The notes beneath the pieces were generated by a model. It saw nothing but the letters and a program-made list of their open reading frames with translations, did no database searches and was not told the origin of the DNA. Below, in pieces: positions 1 through 12,400 of a DNA stretch of 64,000 nucleotides (its first letter is position 1; each line of letters begins with the position of its first letter). This DNA is from Dicyema japonicum. Its lineage: Eukaryota > Dicyemida > Rhombozoa > Dicyemidae. The translations under genes and the position numbers were made by a program. The stretch lies in the NCBI GenBank assembly GCA_011109175.1, contig RDEW01000019.1, forward strand, positions 714,145-778,144. The letters run 5' to 3'.

Positions 1-240
1 TTTTTATGGATTCCAGAAAAATTAGTCATTGATGCAATGACTGATGATTTCTAAAGGAATATAGGTAGAAGATACTTTTCCACGTCTTGTTCTTGAGCAT
101 ACCGAAAATCCGACAATGTTCTCTTCTCAATAAATATATTTACCTTATCCCAATGTTAATGATTAGAAAGCGACGCTATTGTCCGGGTAAGTGCTCTCTC
201 AAGACAAACTCTAGAAATGATCCCTAGAAGTATAGTTTTA
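1..240. repeat. Dispersed repeat, copy 1 (second copy at about 17948-18180)
   Basis: The block starting tttttatggattccagaaaa recurs at 17948-18180 in the same orientation, with blocks such as aatgattagaaagcgacgct conserved in both. It has no recognisable coding capacity. The window edge cuts it, so its true left end is unknown. It is probably a degenerate transposable-element copy of unidentified class. Confidence 0.7.
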
Positions 241-945
241 AAATTTTTTCATTTACGCAATTTATTAAATTTTAACAATTTCTAACATGGAAGAAATAAT
301 ATTACATGCTTTAAACATAGTTTACATATATCTGTTGATATTATAATTATTTAATTAACATTATATTTTCATTAAATATTTTTAAATAAAATTTATTTAT
401 TATTCTTTTTATAAAAATGAATTCCTTGATACTAAGCTTCATAATTTCTTATTTTGTCTTATATCCTACACTGTCATTTTTAGGAATATACGTAATATAT
501 CAGTATCCTCCATAAAATCATTAGATGACATAACTGTCATGCACGCATGAATCTACAATCAAAGGAATTTGAGATAGATTTTGAGATCCCCTAAAAGATT
601 ACAAGATACATTCAAAGTGGAAATTCGCTTGGATTTGGGATGTTATCTTTACTATAGTTTAAAGTGAAGCGGAGTGGTTGATCTACAACTCAGATAAACT
701 TGTTATTGCAAACTCGGTTTTATAAAAAGAAGCAACCAAATATGATGAAAAAGTGAACAATGCTCTGAAGTTTTTATTCTCATGTTGTTTATTGAATTTT
801 CTTGCCAATGCATTTAATCTTTATAGTTAAGAAGACAATTAATTTTAACCCCGAAGCAAGTCGTTATAGTTGCAGCTACTTATTTAGAAAAATACTGTTT
901 TTCTCATGAAAAATTATATTTAGCTTACTTGCAATGAAAATCCTT
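241..945. other. AT-rich intergenic stretch, nothing recognised
   Basis: No open frame with family resemblance, no terminal repeats and no tandem structure were seen here. Confidence 0.5.
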
Positions 946-1265
946 ATTATTATTAGCACTTTCACGAGAGCCATAATATTTATAGCCAGCAAAAATATAA
1001 GAGATTAGTTAGGTTGCTCCAAGCTCTTCTGTTCTTTGCTAGGTCCTCAGTGAGTCCAGATCGTTACCAGATGCCAATGTTTTCTTCACGGCTTTCAGAT
1101 CGTTTTGTAGAACGACCGGAGGGTAGTTCTCGGTCTTCCACGAAAGCGTTTTACATTGGAGTAGTAATCTTCCATTGCGATATTCGGAGGGGATATCGGG
1201 TCCAACCTCACGAAAATCCTTATTCTTATTTAAAATTTAGGTCTTCTCGTTCACGTTTAAACAAT
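946..1265 (-). mobile_element. LINE family B, 3' fragment
   Basis: Read on the minus strand, this encodes the tail of a non-LTR reverse-transcriptase protein: a GRPRTTLRSFYKT motif, then a DLAKNRRAWSNL-type ending, then a short UTR and a (TAA)n-like tail (attattattag on the plus strand at about 946-958). The same segment recurs at 23765-24240 on the minus strand, and its last 45 bp recur on the plus strand at about 8030-8080. The frame is broken. It is a dead 5'-truncated insertion. Confidence 0.75.
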
Positions 1266-1912
1266 GTTTTTGTAATTTGTTTCATTCAGTGAATTAAGAA
1301 CTTTTGTATAACTTCTTCCAAAAAAATTGGTCTCATCAAAACTTTTGCGCATTTTTAATTTCTCATTTCATAGCCTTCGTTCCGTTTTTCCAAACAAGAG
1401 TGAGGTAGACAAAGAAGATAGATAAATTTTAGGCCTTCATCTCGCCTTAAAAATCAAAGGGACGTCTTCCGAAAACAGAGTTCAGCTCAACGCCATTTCT
1501 AATAAAGTTTTATGTACTTTTCTTAATCGTGAATGTGTCAGGATTGGGGTCTCATTACGAATTGGATTAAAAGTCTGAGTGCCAGGTCCATGTTAATGCG
1601 GAGATCAGATTTACTATTTTGACCTTCACCTTCTTTCCTCCAGGAAGATTGCAGACAGATCTTCCTGACAAATAGCCTTAAACTAAGTCGTTAGGCGAGC
1701 TTTGAACGCTGCTGGACACCACTCTATGCTCAATCTAGTCAAGTGGTTCTTAACTTTTTTTAAGTTAGCGCCCCATTTGATACAATTTTGAAGCTTCAAA
1801 ATTTCAGCGCCCCGTGAAATGCCAACTGACCAAATTTTAATATTATCAAATATTACTAATTATTTTTTAAAATTAAAAAATTATTCACAGACAAAACTTT
1901 TTTTGTTATATA

Positions 1913-3248
1913 CAGGGTTTTCCTATTTATTTTATGACTTGTCATAAAATTTGATAACTGTCAGAAAATTTAATAACTTTGTCAAAATGTTTAATAACTT
2001 TGTCAAATATTTATTGATCATTATTTATATTTATTGGATCATTAAGTCCCTATAAAAACAAATTTTAGCAAAAAATGAATTAAATGAATAGTTACAAAAA
2101 CTACTGTATCGAGGATAACCGAAAACTTATTATAAATAAATATGAAGCAGGGTTGGCTTATTCAAAAATAAGCGAAGACATCTGTATTAACTACCAGACA
2201 GTTGTTTCTATCGTCAAAAAATACAAATATAAAGGAAGTTTTGCTTTTATAATAAATAATTGTGGACGAAAAAAAACTTAATTCATCGGACATCTAATTT
2301 TTGACTAAAAGACTTGAAGAAGATGCTTCATTTATGCTAAAGAATTTACAAAATTCTTTATTTGATGTGCAAAGAAAAAATGTCTCGACAATGAATAGAC
2401 TCTATAGACATTTGGATATAGTTTAAGAAGATTCAATTTGTACCTATGGCGAGAAATTCTACAATAAATATGGAAGAAAGATATAGATATGCCAGAAACA
2501 TAATTGAAATTAATAATCAACGGCTTATTTTTATAAACGAAATGGGAGTCAATTGTTCGATGAGATCAAATTTGGAAGATCTATAAAAGGAGTTACTCCG
2601 AAAAAATGTATTAGAAATATAAAAGAAAAAAATTTCTCTATTTGTGCTGCTATTTCAGTGGACAGCCTTTTACATTACGAAATCAATTCCTCCCCTTATC
2701 GCGCAGAGACGTTCGTTGATTTTGTAATATAGCTTGATTATAAGCTTGAACGTGCAGGGAAAAAAGTATGGTTATATGTTATATTTAAGAAATGGTATTG
2801 ATATGTGACAATGCATCAATTCACATGGGCGATCAATTAAAAAATATTGTATTCGGAACTGGTATCCAATTAATTTTTAACGTGTATGAATTGTATTTTT
2901 TGCCTCTTATACTCCTCAACTTAATCCAATTGAAGAGTTTTTTTTCTGTTTGGAAAAATAACATTAAAAAGAAAAATTGTAGGAACTCTGAGGAATTAAT
3001 AAACGCAATCCGAAACATCGGAGAAATTCCATCAGATGTGTGCAATAATTTGTATAACCACATGCGGAGCTATTTAGTTAAAGCATTGGCTAATTTGAAG
3101 AATTTTAATTTACAGTTGTTTTTTTCGTGACCTTGACAAAGTTATTAAACATTTTGACAAAGTTATTAAAATTGGCTTTTTTTAATTTGACCCTTGACAT
3201 AGTTATTAAATTTTATGACAAAGTTATTAAATAAATAGGAAAACCCTG
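1913..3248 (+). mobile_element. Tc1/mariner-type DNA transposon, decayed
   Basis: Terminal inverted repeats begin cagggttttcctatttattt and end with its complement aaataggaaaaccctg. They are flanked by a TA dinucleotide on both sides (1911-1912 and 3249-3250), the target duplication of the Tc1/mariner superfamily. Each terminal region also carries several direct copies of ttaataactttgtcaa. The transposase is broken: a helix-turn-helix-like N-terminus at 2084-2281, a FINEMGVN block near 2530 where the first catalytic Asp appears as Asn, a DNASIH block near 2808, and a LNPIEEF block near 2925 in a shifted frame. Confidence 0.9.
2084..3130 (+). pseudogene. Tc1/mariner transposase remnant
   Basis: This is a DDE transposase that would excise and reinsert the surrounding 1.3-kb element. 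The N-terminal 65 residues (start 2084) contain a helix-turn-helix pattern (KISEDICINYQTVVSIVKKY), which in this family binds the terminal repeats. The middle contains DNASIH, the region of the second catalytic Asp, and the C-terminal NPIEE block would carry the third acidic residue. Stops at about 2278 and 2426, a frame change in the T-run near 2939, and Asn instead of Asp in FINEMG show that it is inactive. Assignment rests on motif order plus the TA-flanked terminal repeats. Confidence 0.8.
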
Positions 3249-3574
3249 TAAAAACATTTTAGTGACTGCCTTGTGCTTGATAAGAATTTGTCCCTTTATG
3301 TCAGCTTCCACAGTTGACAGACTTCGTCTCAAATCTCCTCTATTCACAATTTGTAATTTATTTCTTTTTTTGTCAAAATACACCCAAAAAATAGAATTAA
3401 TTAGAAAAGCCCGTGTTAAAAGTACACACAAAAAAAGTAGAATTAATTTGAAAAGCACGTGATAAATGATTTATAGAACCCAATAAAAATATTTATAATA
3501 ATTAAAAAATAAAATTTCAGTGCCCCCTAATATGTTCCAACCCCCCGTTAAGAACCAGTGAACTAGTCTGTCTT

Positions 3575-3985
3575 TGCAGATGTGGCGGGAAACTACCCGA
3601 TTGCGCGACCATCTTTCGTTTTTAAGCCGGAAAACCTCGTGTCTGGGGTGTCCTTAGCCCCAACACATTCGCTCTTACAGCCAACACCAGAGTGCCTTTG
3701 GAGTCTGTTCTGGCGCTGAGAAGGCCGAGAGGTCAAAACGGGCAAAGTAAGCTGTCTTATCAGTAGATTTTTGTTTGCTCCGCTCGCAGTTGAAACCTCT
3801 GGCTTTTTTGCGCCTGAAACTGGAATTCTTGAGTGGCCTGAGGAATCGATTTTTGCACGAACAGAAGATACCTGTAAGCGCTGCTGACTATTTGTGCTAA
3901 TCTCGCTTGCCATCCTGAGATGGAATAGCCACGGGTTAAGGTGGCCGCTGTATACCTTTTTGTTCATGTTCATTTTGGGAAACGG
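3575..3985 (+). mobile_element. REL-type retroelement, C-terminal fragment
   Basis: On the plus strand a broken frame shows LPDCATIFRF, KPRVWGV, FAPLAVETSGFFAPE and ISLAILRWNSHG in that order. The same ladder (RPDG, W-D-x-T, VxVETSGxFGP, RISLAIxRGN) is found at 29000-29476 and 29740-30400. It matches the C-terminal PD-(D/E)XK-like nuclease region of a widespread invertebrate retroelement protein family. The long open frame on the opposite strand here is a shadow of this remnant. Confidence 0.65.
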
Positions 3986-3989
3986 GATT

Positions 3990-4522
3990 CGAGTCTGGAT
4001 AATTTCTGGACTCTACATTTCCTTTTTTGTCCAGAACTTTGATGAAGTATCTTAAGCTTATCATTTCATCCAGGCATACAAAAAAGAAGACAAGTGTTTT
4101 TATACATCATGAAATGAAGTGACATTTTGCGATAAAATCACCAACTCAACCTTCAGACCAACTAATCATTAGGTTAATACTATCCTTCATGGTATATACT
4201 ATCCTTTTTACTTGTTTTACCATCAAAGTGTCCTTCTTGTTCGCTTTCATAATTGACAAAGATCATCCACCGTTTTTATTTTTACTCCCAATTTTGGCAT
4301 AATCTTGATCCTGAGAAAGGAAATCTAATTTACGTCTAGAATAGATAACAATTTACCGAAAAACTAGTTATTATTTAGAAAATGACTAAAACTCTGAAAG
4401 TAATTATTATCAACGGAAGCTAAATGCAGCATGAGAAACTATCCGGATGCTTTTTCTTTTCTATTTCACCCTTTCGTTGCCAATTCCTCTCTGAGACGCC
4501 CCCAAATCTTTTAAAAATTACC
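3990..4522. other. Intergenic, nothing recognised
   Basis: This is unique-looking AT-rich sequence between the retroelement fragment and the hAT element. No coding pattern or repeat structure was seen. Confidence 0.4.
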
Positions 4523-4530
4523 GTCCAAAC

Positions 4531-6660
4531 CAGGGATTCTCAACGGCGGCCCCCAGGATTTTGATTTTGGTGCGGCCCGCTTAAAATTATAAAAAATTAC
4601 ATATTTTACATAATGCAGCCGGATTTAACAGTGCTTTTTCTCTTTTGTTTCTTACATTAAACTTTTTTATGGTTAAAAAATTTTTTACATATTTTTAACT
4701 ATTGTTTTTAAATTAAATATTTTTTGTATTAAATTTTAATTAATATCGCTTGTGATGTCTGGAAAACGTGTTAAAAGTAATAGAAAAATTATTCAAGAAA
4801 ATCGTGCACTTAACCCTGAATGGAAGGAACAATTTTTCGTTTTTGAAGAAAATGGCAAAGAACATTGCCTGATTTGTCATTTTGTTATACGATGTCTTAA
4901 GTTATATAATGTCGAGAGGCATTATATGAAACATTCTTTAGAATATAATTCATTTCAAGTGAATCAAGAAAAATCAAATTTCTATCTATGAAATCAAATC
5001 GCAAACTACACACCACTTTGTTTAAACAGCCCATGTCATCAAGATCGCTACAATAGCTTTTTTCAAAATATGTCATCTACTTGCAAAAAATATGAATCCG
5101 TATTCAGATGGAGAATTTATTAAGCAAGCTATCCTTATATTTACTGAAAAATGTTGTCCTTCAGAAATTAAAAAAAATGTTATAAACTTACAGCTAAGCA
5201 ATGATACAGTTACTAGGAGAATTGAGAGAATATCTGACGATATTCAATGCCAATGCCAGCTACTCACTGAATCCAACTTTTTCGTACACTATTCTATTGC
5301 TCTTGACATCACTAAAGATATTAGTGATACAGAACAAATGGCTGTGTTTATTCGAGGTGTCATGCCTGATTTCAAAATTTATGAAAAATTTCCCACACTA
5401 CGTAACTTTTATGGTTCTACTAAAGGAGCTGATATATTCTGTGAATTTCGTGATTGCCTTGAAAAGGCACATTTGGATCTTTCAAAAATGTTTTCAATTG
5501 TCACAGATGGATTTCTTTCTATGGTTGATAGAAAACTGGGTTTCAAGGTCTCTTAGCTGGATGGCGAGTAGATGATGAGTTGAGTCCTGTGATTTGGCAT
5601 CACTGCATACTACATCAAGAAAATTTAGCTGAAAATTCTATGAAAATGGACCATGTAACAGAAACGGTCATTTCAATCGTAAATTTTATTCGCTCTCGTG
5701 CTTTAAATCACCGCAATTTTAAGAAATTTCTCGAGGATGTTGATGCTGAGTATGGAGATTTGCTCATGCATAAACCGTACGATGGTTGAGTCGGGCAGTA
5801 TGTCTAAAGAGGTTGTATAAATTTTAAATAAATAGCGTTTAGATTTTATGATCTTCTCCCGGAGATTATAAATTTTATTGACAATAAGATATTCTATCTT
5901 CAGCTTACTGATAAGGAGTGGATTACGGATTTAGCATTTACGGTTGATATTTCTACACATTTGTCGATTTTGAATACTTCTCTGCAGGGTAAGAACAAAC
6001 TATGTCATAAATTATACGGACTGGTTTCTGCATTTATCGAAAAATTACACCTTTTCAAAATACAAATTGCAAGTAGAGTTACCATTCATTTTCCAATACT
6101 TTCAAACCACAGGGAAGATGGATCATATGAAAAATATACCTCTGTTGTTAGTGACTTAATCGATGAATTCGAAACGTTTTAATGATTTTAAAGAAGCCCT
6201 ACCTAACAGCTCCATATGTATATCAGCTAAAGCTAATTGAAATGCAGGCAGATTTACAACTTAGCGCGCTATTTAAGTCAAGTGAACTATTGTATTTTTA
6301 GAGTCGAATTCCAAAATGGAAATATCCGAACTTGGTCGATAATGCTAAAAAATGCATTAGTCTTCGGATCAAACGTATGCATGTGAAGCTCTTTTCAGTA
6401 AACTTACGCGAATAAAAAGTAAGTATCGAAATTGATTGACTGATGAACACCTAATTCAACTTTTACGTACATCGTCTTCGAACTTTACTCCTCGTTCGCT
6501 AAAATAGTAGACGCCAAGCAAAATCAAGTCCACATTGATTCTCTTTAGTACGTAATAAAGCCTTTTTTCTCTAATCAAATAAAATATTTTTTTGTGCGGC
6601 CCGCAAAGATACTCTTAATTATCGATTTTGCCCTTGAGCTAAAAAGGTTGAGAACCCCTG
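4531..6660 (+). mobile_element. hAT transposon with perfect 8-bp target duplication
   Basis: The element begins cagggattctcaac and ends gttgagaacccctg, imperfect inverted termini of the hAT type. It is bounded on both sides by gtccaaac (4523-4530 and 6661-6668), a perfect 8-bp target-site duplication diagnostic for hAT insertion. Just inside each end, gtgcggcccgc appears on the left (4571-4581) and on the right (6593-6603). The interior is a broken transposase gene. The perfect duplication suggests a fairly recent insertion despite the broken gene. Confidence 0.95.
4755..6490 (+). pseudogene. hAT transposase remnant (ZBED/GTF2IRD2-like)
   Basis: Start ATG is near 4755. The first 79 codons contain a C2H2-type zinc finger (CLICHF ... 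VERHYMKH), the BED-like DNA-binding module of hAT transposases. A second block (5092-5556) has ALDITKDISDTEQMAVFIRG and FSIVTDG, typical of the catalytic domain around the first and second Asp. The C-terminal dimerisation region survives near 6370-6480 as ALFSKL, RIKSKYR and LTDEHLIQLLR in mixed frames. Several stops (for example near 4990, 5553 and 5788) separate these blocks, so no functional protein is expected. Confidence 0.85.
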
Positions 6661-6668
6661 GTCCAAAC

Positions 6669-6870
6669 CATTGATAAGCTGATCCTTGGTTGTCTACAGA
6701 ATCGGGGAGCGTCTGAAGTGAAGAAATCTATCAGACCACGCTTGTTTAGATTCTTGGTCCATTCGCAATACATGTCCAAAGAGCTTCCATTATATTTCGA
6801 GCAGCTCATCCCCTCGTATATTCTTCTATTTGATATTCTCAGGGTCCATGGTAGGATAATGTTTGTTTCA
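6669..6870 (-). mobile_element. LINE family B, short fragment
   Basis: On the minus strand the motif GHVLRMDQESK is followed by frame-broken residues, resembling the region just before the terminal GRPRTT block of other family B copies (compare RYILRMD at 46660-46690 and RYVLRID at 53375-53400). It is short and decayed. Confidence 0.5.
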
Positions 6871-7039
6871 AATGGACGATTATGGATGTGAATGTTTAAT
6901 ACAACAAACTCTAACTACGAAAGTGGACATGTTAGTCAGTTAGTTAAGTTACCTCGTCTCACCAACTTGTAGGAGACTAGCAGCTATTATATATGAGTAG
7001 TCTTTGAGCTTGGAAAAGATTAATTTTTTGGGAAGATTT

Positions 7040-7520
7040 GTTCCCTGTAAAAGGACGATATCAATATTGGAAATAAAAAAATACAAAAAGTTCAGTGGAT
7101 TCGTGTAAGGTCCGTTTATGTCGAATTAAATGATGCTCAGGAATTTATCTTTTTGTTGGATCCGGCAAATGAAAACATTAAAACTAGCCACAATATCCTG
7201 AAAAGTAGCCTCAGAGTAGACAGCGGCTGTAATTTTATGCCAAATTGATAAGTGAAATTGGCAAAAGCTTGCAGTTTTGAGGTTACCACTTCATTGACAT
7301 TATCAACCTCGTTTAAGTAAGAATTACCAGTCGCTTCATTTAGCAGCTTCACTTTTTCATAAAATTTTAACAAACCTGCTTTTTCAATTTTTGAGCGCAG
7401 TTTCCGCCGTGGCGTTTTGACGAATTTGATTTTGCGTGATTTTCCAAAGAGATGTGTCAGTTAAAGAAATCTCACAGGAGATATTAAGCTGAGAAAAGCA
7501 TCGGAAATTCCAACAATGCA
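7040..7520 (-). other. Candidate exon(s) of an unidentified gene
   Basis: A minus-strand open frame of about 100 codons ends at 7137. Its first part is basic (KTPRRKLRSKIEKAG) and is followed by a helix-rich segment with LKFYEKVKLLNEATGN. A second open frame overlaps upstream (about 7410-7530) and could be joined through a small intron or a one-base shift; I could not settle the structure. Residue composition is less AT-driven than random frames here, so coding is plausible. No family was recognised. Confidence 0.25.
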
Positions 7521-8029
7521 ATAACTACATAAAACACATAAAATTACTGCAATTTTACGTGAAAAGAATTAGCATAGGGAAATATCCTTATTAATGCACG
7601 TGCTGTTGATTGAATATATTTTCCTGCTTTCTGAGTTTTCTAAAATGATTTATTCTTCAGTTATATCGATGTCAATTGTTGCGAGTTTGAACTTTGTGAG
7701 GACCGCGATGTAGCCTTTAGAGGGGGTCTCAGACCACGTAAAAATAGAATTGACTAGAATAAGGCAAAAACAATTTACAGGTAACCCTATTAAGAAGAGA
7801 TAACCGAGAACTAAAATCGAAGATATATAAGAGCTTCATAAAAACGTCATAACAACTCATTGGCAGAATACAGTCCACGAGACATGTTGGAAGGTGGTTT
7901 TGCATATCGCATTCATAGGGATATTCTAAAATATCAAAATAAAATAGTAAAGTTAATAAATTAGCAAAAAATATTATTCGCGTAAAAATTATTATTTAAG
8001 CAAAATTATTTAAAAATTGGCTGCACATG

Positions 8030-8080
8030 CGTGGGCTATAAATATTATGGCTCTCGTGAAAGCGCTAATAATAATATTTG
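8030..8080 (+). repeat. LINE family B, extreme 3' end
   Basis: The segment tatggctctcgtgaaagcgc followed by taataataat matches the 3' ends at 946-990 and 23765-23800 in reverse complement. Confidence 0.7.
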
Positions 8081-8089
8081 AAAAATAAC

Positions 8090-9415
8090 TACAAAATTAC
8101 CAGTAATTTGCCAAAATAATAATAAATTTTTATAGAAAGAGGATAGATCATGGAAAGATGGGCCCAAAATAAAGCAATGCTTTCCAAAATATTACCTACC
8201 AGAAGTATCTCTGAATTCGTTCTGAGAGCTTATCAAGCCTTTTAATAAATAAGTTAGATAAAAGCACTTTCGCGTTCTCCCATAAATATGTGATTACTCA
8301 AGGTTTCGCTTGTGGTAAACTCGCTACTATCCATTCTACTAGTTCCTCAATGTAGAATGGACAGAGTGAGAATACAACTAGAGAAGTGTCAGCCACTCAA
8401 AAGCATAGTTATTTTTCATAAAATAATTAATTGGCGATGCAAGAAAACGAGCTGTGGAAGAACTCAAAATATTAAAATGAATTTATTGGTAGCAGTCTGC
8501 CAGGACTATTAAAATCGGAAGCTTCATCGTCAGTCATGAGATTCCAAAAATAGGAATAGCCATTCACAGATGTTGAATACAAATCCTGTTTTCTAAAATT
8601 GTCACAATAACTATTCCAAAGTTTTACAAATAAAACAGAGATTTTAAATCAAATTAAAAATACACCGTTATCCGCAATTGTGAATAAAACGGATAAGATG
8701 TCTTGCAATGTGAAGATAAAACAAGTTGAAGACCTTAAATAGCTTCTGCAATTTCACTATTGGCGGAAGAAATGCATGGTCAATTATCTCATTAATTAGA
8801 TTAAATATAATTTGTTATATTTTATTATTTAAAAAAAGCTCTCCAATTTTTTAATTGCCAAAAAACCAAAAATTGGCTCTTTAGCTTAAAAGGTTACAGC
8901 AGAATAATACTACAGTTTACGAAGAGCCATATTATCAATAGCTATTGCCAGACAGGAGACACAGAATTTATTTAAGGAAAGAACAGTAATGATAACTAAT
9001 CTATAAGGGAGAATAAGGAATTCACTTCACTTATGTCTTCTTTTTGTTGTGTAAGTCTTTTTGTAGAAGATTCAGTTCCAAAATAAGATGTTCACTGATA
9101 ACGGCGGATTCGTCAACCGAAAAGATAGTTAACGAAACAAAAATTGTGCAATTTTATCATTTTTAAGTGAATACAAGATAAATGCGAAAAGTAAAAGTTT
9201 AGAAAAGTAGAACAGAATTACAGTAGAAAACAGACGATGTAATGAACGTAAATTATAATAATTAAGGAAACATAAAATTAGAGAAATATAGACAAAGAAA
9301 GACATCAATGAATGTTTTTTTAAAAAAAGATCGATAAAGAAAAATATACTGATGTATTAATTTTGAAAAATTAAGTTTAGTTAAACTTATATTCTAACGA
9401 AAAGAAACTAATTAA
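8090..9415. other. Intergenic, AT-rich; nothing recognised
   Basis: No open frame longer than about 66 codons with sensible composition, no inverted termini and no obvious repeat partner elsewhere in the window. It is the downstream flank of the giant repeat gene. Confidence 0.4.
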
Positions 9416-9421
9416 TTATTG

Positions 9422-12400
9422 TTAATTATGAATTTCGATGTCGATTGTATCGCTTTGCTGATCATTATCAATAGCTTCTATAGATTCTTCATCGATGGTT
9501 GAAGGTAAATTTGAACATACATTTATTGAATGAACGACATGGTCCGATTGATTTTCTTCATCGGAGGAAAAAAGGTTTAATTGAAATTTCAAAATTTACT
9601 TCGACATTCTCATTATAAGAAGACGTATTAAAATCATTTTCATCTATTGTAATCCCAGATGTTTGTTCAATTTGATTTTCAATTAATGTAGTCATGTTCA
9701 TATCAGAAATAAATTTATCTCCAGAGTTATTATATTGATTTGAATCACTGATATCGTCATCATAACATTTTTACCTTGTTTTTAGTGCATTATCGTTTGT
9801 TGTACTGTATTGTTGATTAAATCGCTCATTTGATTCTTGGCTGATGATGAAGGGTATAATTGATGGACAGTTAATATAAGAGTGATTTTTTTCAAATGTT
9901 GATGTTTCGATAAATTGTTCTTCACCAGTTTCTTCTAAATTTTCATAATAGCCTGATATTTTATGTGCATTAATTTCGTCAGTTTCATTATTTTGAAAAT
10001 CATTTAGTGTAGTCATTTTCAGATCAGAAATAACTTTATCTCCAGAGTTATTAAATTCATTTGAATCACTGATATCGTCATCATAACATTTTTACCTTGT
10101 TTTTAGTGCATTATCGTTTGTTGTACTGTATTGTTTAATAAATCGCTCATTAGATTCTTGGCTGATGATGAAGGGTATAATTGATGGACAGTTAATATAA
10201 GAGTGATTTTTTTCAAATGTTGATGTTTCGATAAATTGTTCTTCACCAGTTTCTTCTAAATTTTCATAATTGCCTGATATTTTATGTGCATTAATTTCGT
10301 CAGTTTCATTATTTTGAAAATCATTTAGTGTAGTCAATTTTCAGATCAGAAATAACTTTATCTCCAGAGTTATTATTTGATTTGAATCACTGATATCGTC
10401 ATCATAACATTTTTACCTTGTTTTAGTGCATTATCGTTTGTTGTACTGTATTGTTTAATAAATCGCTCATTAGATTCTTGGCTGATGATGAAGGGTATAA
10501 TTGATGGACAGTTAATATAAGAGTGATTTTTTTCAAATGTTGATGTTTCGATAAATTGTTCTTCACCAGTTTCTTCTAAATTCTCATAATTGCCTGATAT
10601 TTTATGTGCATTAATTTCGTCAGTTTCATTATTTTGAAAATCATTTAATGTAGTCATTTTCAGATCAGAAATAACTTTATCTCCAGAGTTATTAGTTTGA
10701 TTTGAATCACTGATATCGTCATCATAACATTTTTACCTTGTTTTTAGTGCATTATCGTTTGTTGTACTGTATTGTTTAATAAATCGCTCATTAGATTCTT
10801 GGCTGATGATGAAGGGTATAATTGATGGACAGTTAATATAAGAGTGATTTTTTTCAAATGTTGATGTTTCGATAAATTGTTCTTCACCAGTTTCTTCTAA
10901 ATTCTCATAATTGCCTGATATTTTATGTGCATTAATTTCGTCAGTTTCATTATTTTGAAAATCATTTATGTAGTCATTTTCAGATCAGAAATAACTTTAT
11001 CTCCAGAGTTATTAGTTTGATTTGAATCACTGATATCGTCATCATAACATTTTTACCTTGTTTTTAGTGCATTATCGTTTGTTGTACTGTATTGTTTAAT
11101 AAATCGCTCATTAGATTCTTGGCTGATGATGAAGGGTATAATTGATGGACAGTTAATATAAGAGTGATTTTTTTCAAATGTTGATGTTTCGATAAATTGT
11201 TCTTCACCAGTTTCTTCTAAATTCTCATAATTGCCTGATATTTTATGTGCATTAATTTCGTCAGTTTCATTATTTTGAAAATCATTTAATGTAGTCATTT
11301 TCAGATCAGAAATAACTTTATCTCCAGAGTTATTAGTTTGATTTGAATCACTGATATCGTCATCATAACATTTTTACCTTGTTTTTAGTGCATTATCGTT
11401 TGTTGTACTGTATTGTTTAATAAATCGCTCATTAGATTCTTGGCTGATGATGAAGGGTATAATTGATGGACAGTTAATATAAGAGTGATTTTTTTTCAAA
11501 TGTTGATGTTTCGATAAATTGTTCTTCACCAGTTTCTTCTAAATTCTCATAATTGCCTGATATTTTATGTGCATTAATTTCGTCAGTTTCATTATTTTGA
11601 AAATCATTTATGTAGTCATTTTCAGATCAGAAATAACTTTATCTCCAGAGTTATTAGTTTGATTTGAATCACTGATATCGTCATCATAACATTTTTACCT
11701 TGTTTTTAGTGCATTATCGTTTGTTGTACTGTATTGTTTAATAAATCGCTCATTAGATTCTTGGCTGATGATGAAGGGTATAATTGATGGACAGTTAATA
11801 TAAGAGTGATTTTTTTCAAATGTTGATGTTTCGATAAATTGTTCTTCACCAGTTTCTTCTAAATTCTCATAATTGCCTGATATTTTATGTGCATTAATTT
11901 CGTCAGTTTCATTATTTGAAAATCATTTAATGTAGTCATTTTCAGATCAGAAATAACTTTATCTCCAGAGTTATTAGTTTGATTTGAATCACTGATATCG
12001 TCATCATAACATTTTTACCTTGTTTTTAGTGCATTATCGTTTGTTGTACTGTATTGTTTAATAAATCGCTCATTAGATTCTTGGCTGATGATGAAGGGTA
12101 TAATTGATGGACAGTTAATATAAGAGTGATTTTTTTCAAATGTTGATGTTTCGATAAATTGTTCTTCACCAGTTTCTTCTAAATTCTCATAATTGCCTGA
12201 TATTTTATGTGCATTAATTTCGTCAGTTTCATTATTTGAAAATCATTTAGTGTAGTCATTTTCAGATCAGAAATAACTTTATCTCCAGAGTTATTAGTTT
12301 GATTTGAATCACTGATATCGTCATCATAACATTTTTACCTTGTTTTTAGTGCATTATCGTTTGTTGTACTGTATTGTTTAATAAATCGCTCATTAGATTC

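Larger units (their letters stand above)
1740..3560. mobile_element. hAT-like element interrupted by a mariner
   Basis: The terminal sequence caagtggttcttaac at 1740 is matched in inverted orientation by gttaagaaccagtg ending at 3560. The ends are of hAT type. Imperfect 8-bp flanks (aatctagt / aactagtc) look like a decayed target duplication. The interior is mostly the nested Tc1/mariner at 1913-3248. The remaining 3250-3546 piece has no intact frame, so this was probably a non-autonomous copy. Confidence 0.7.
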
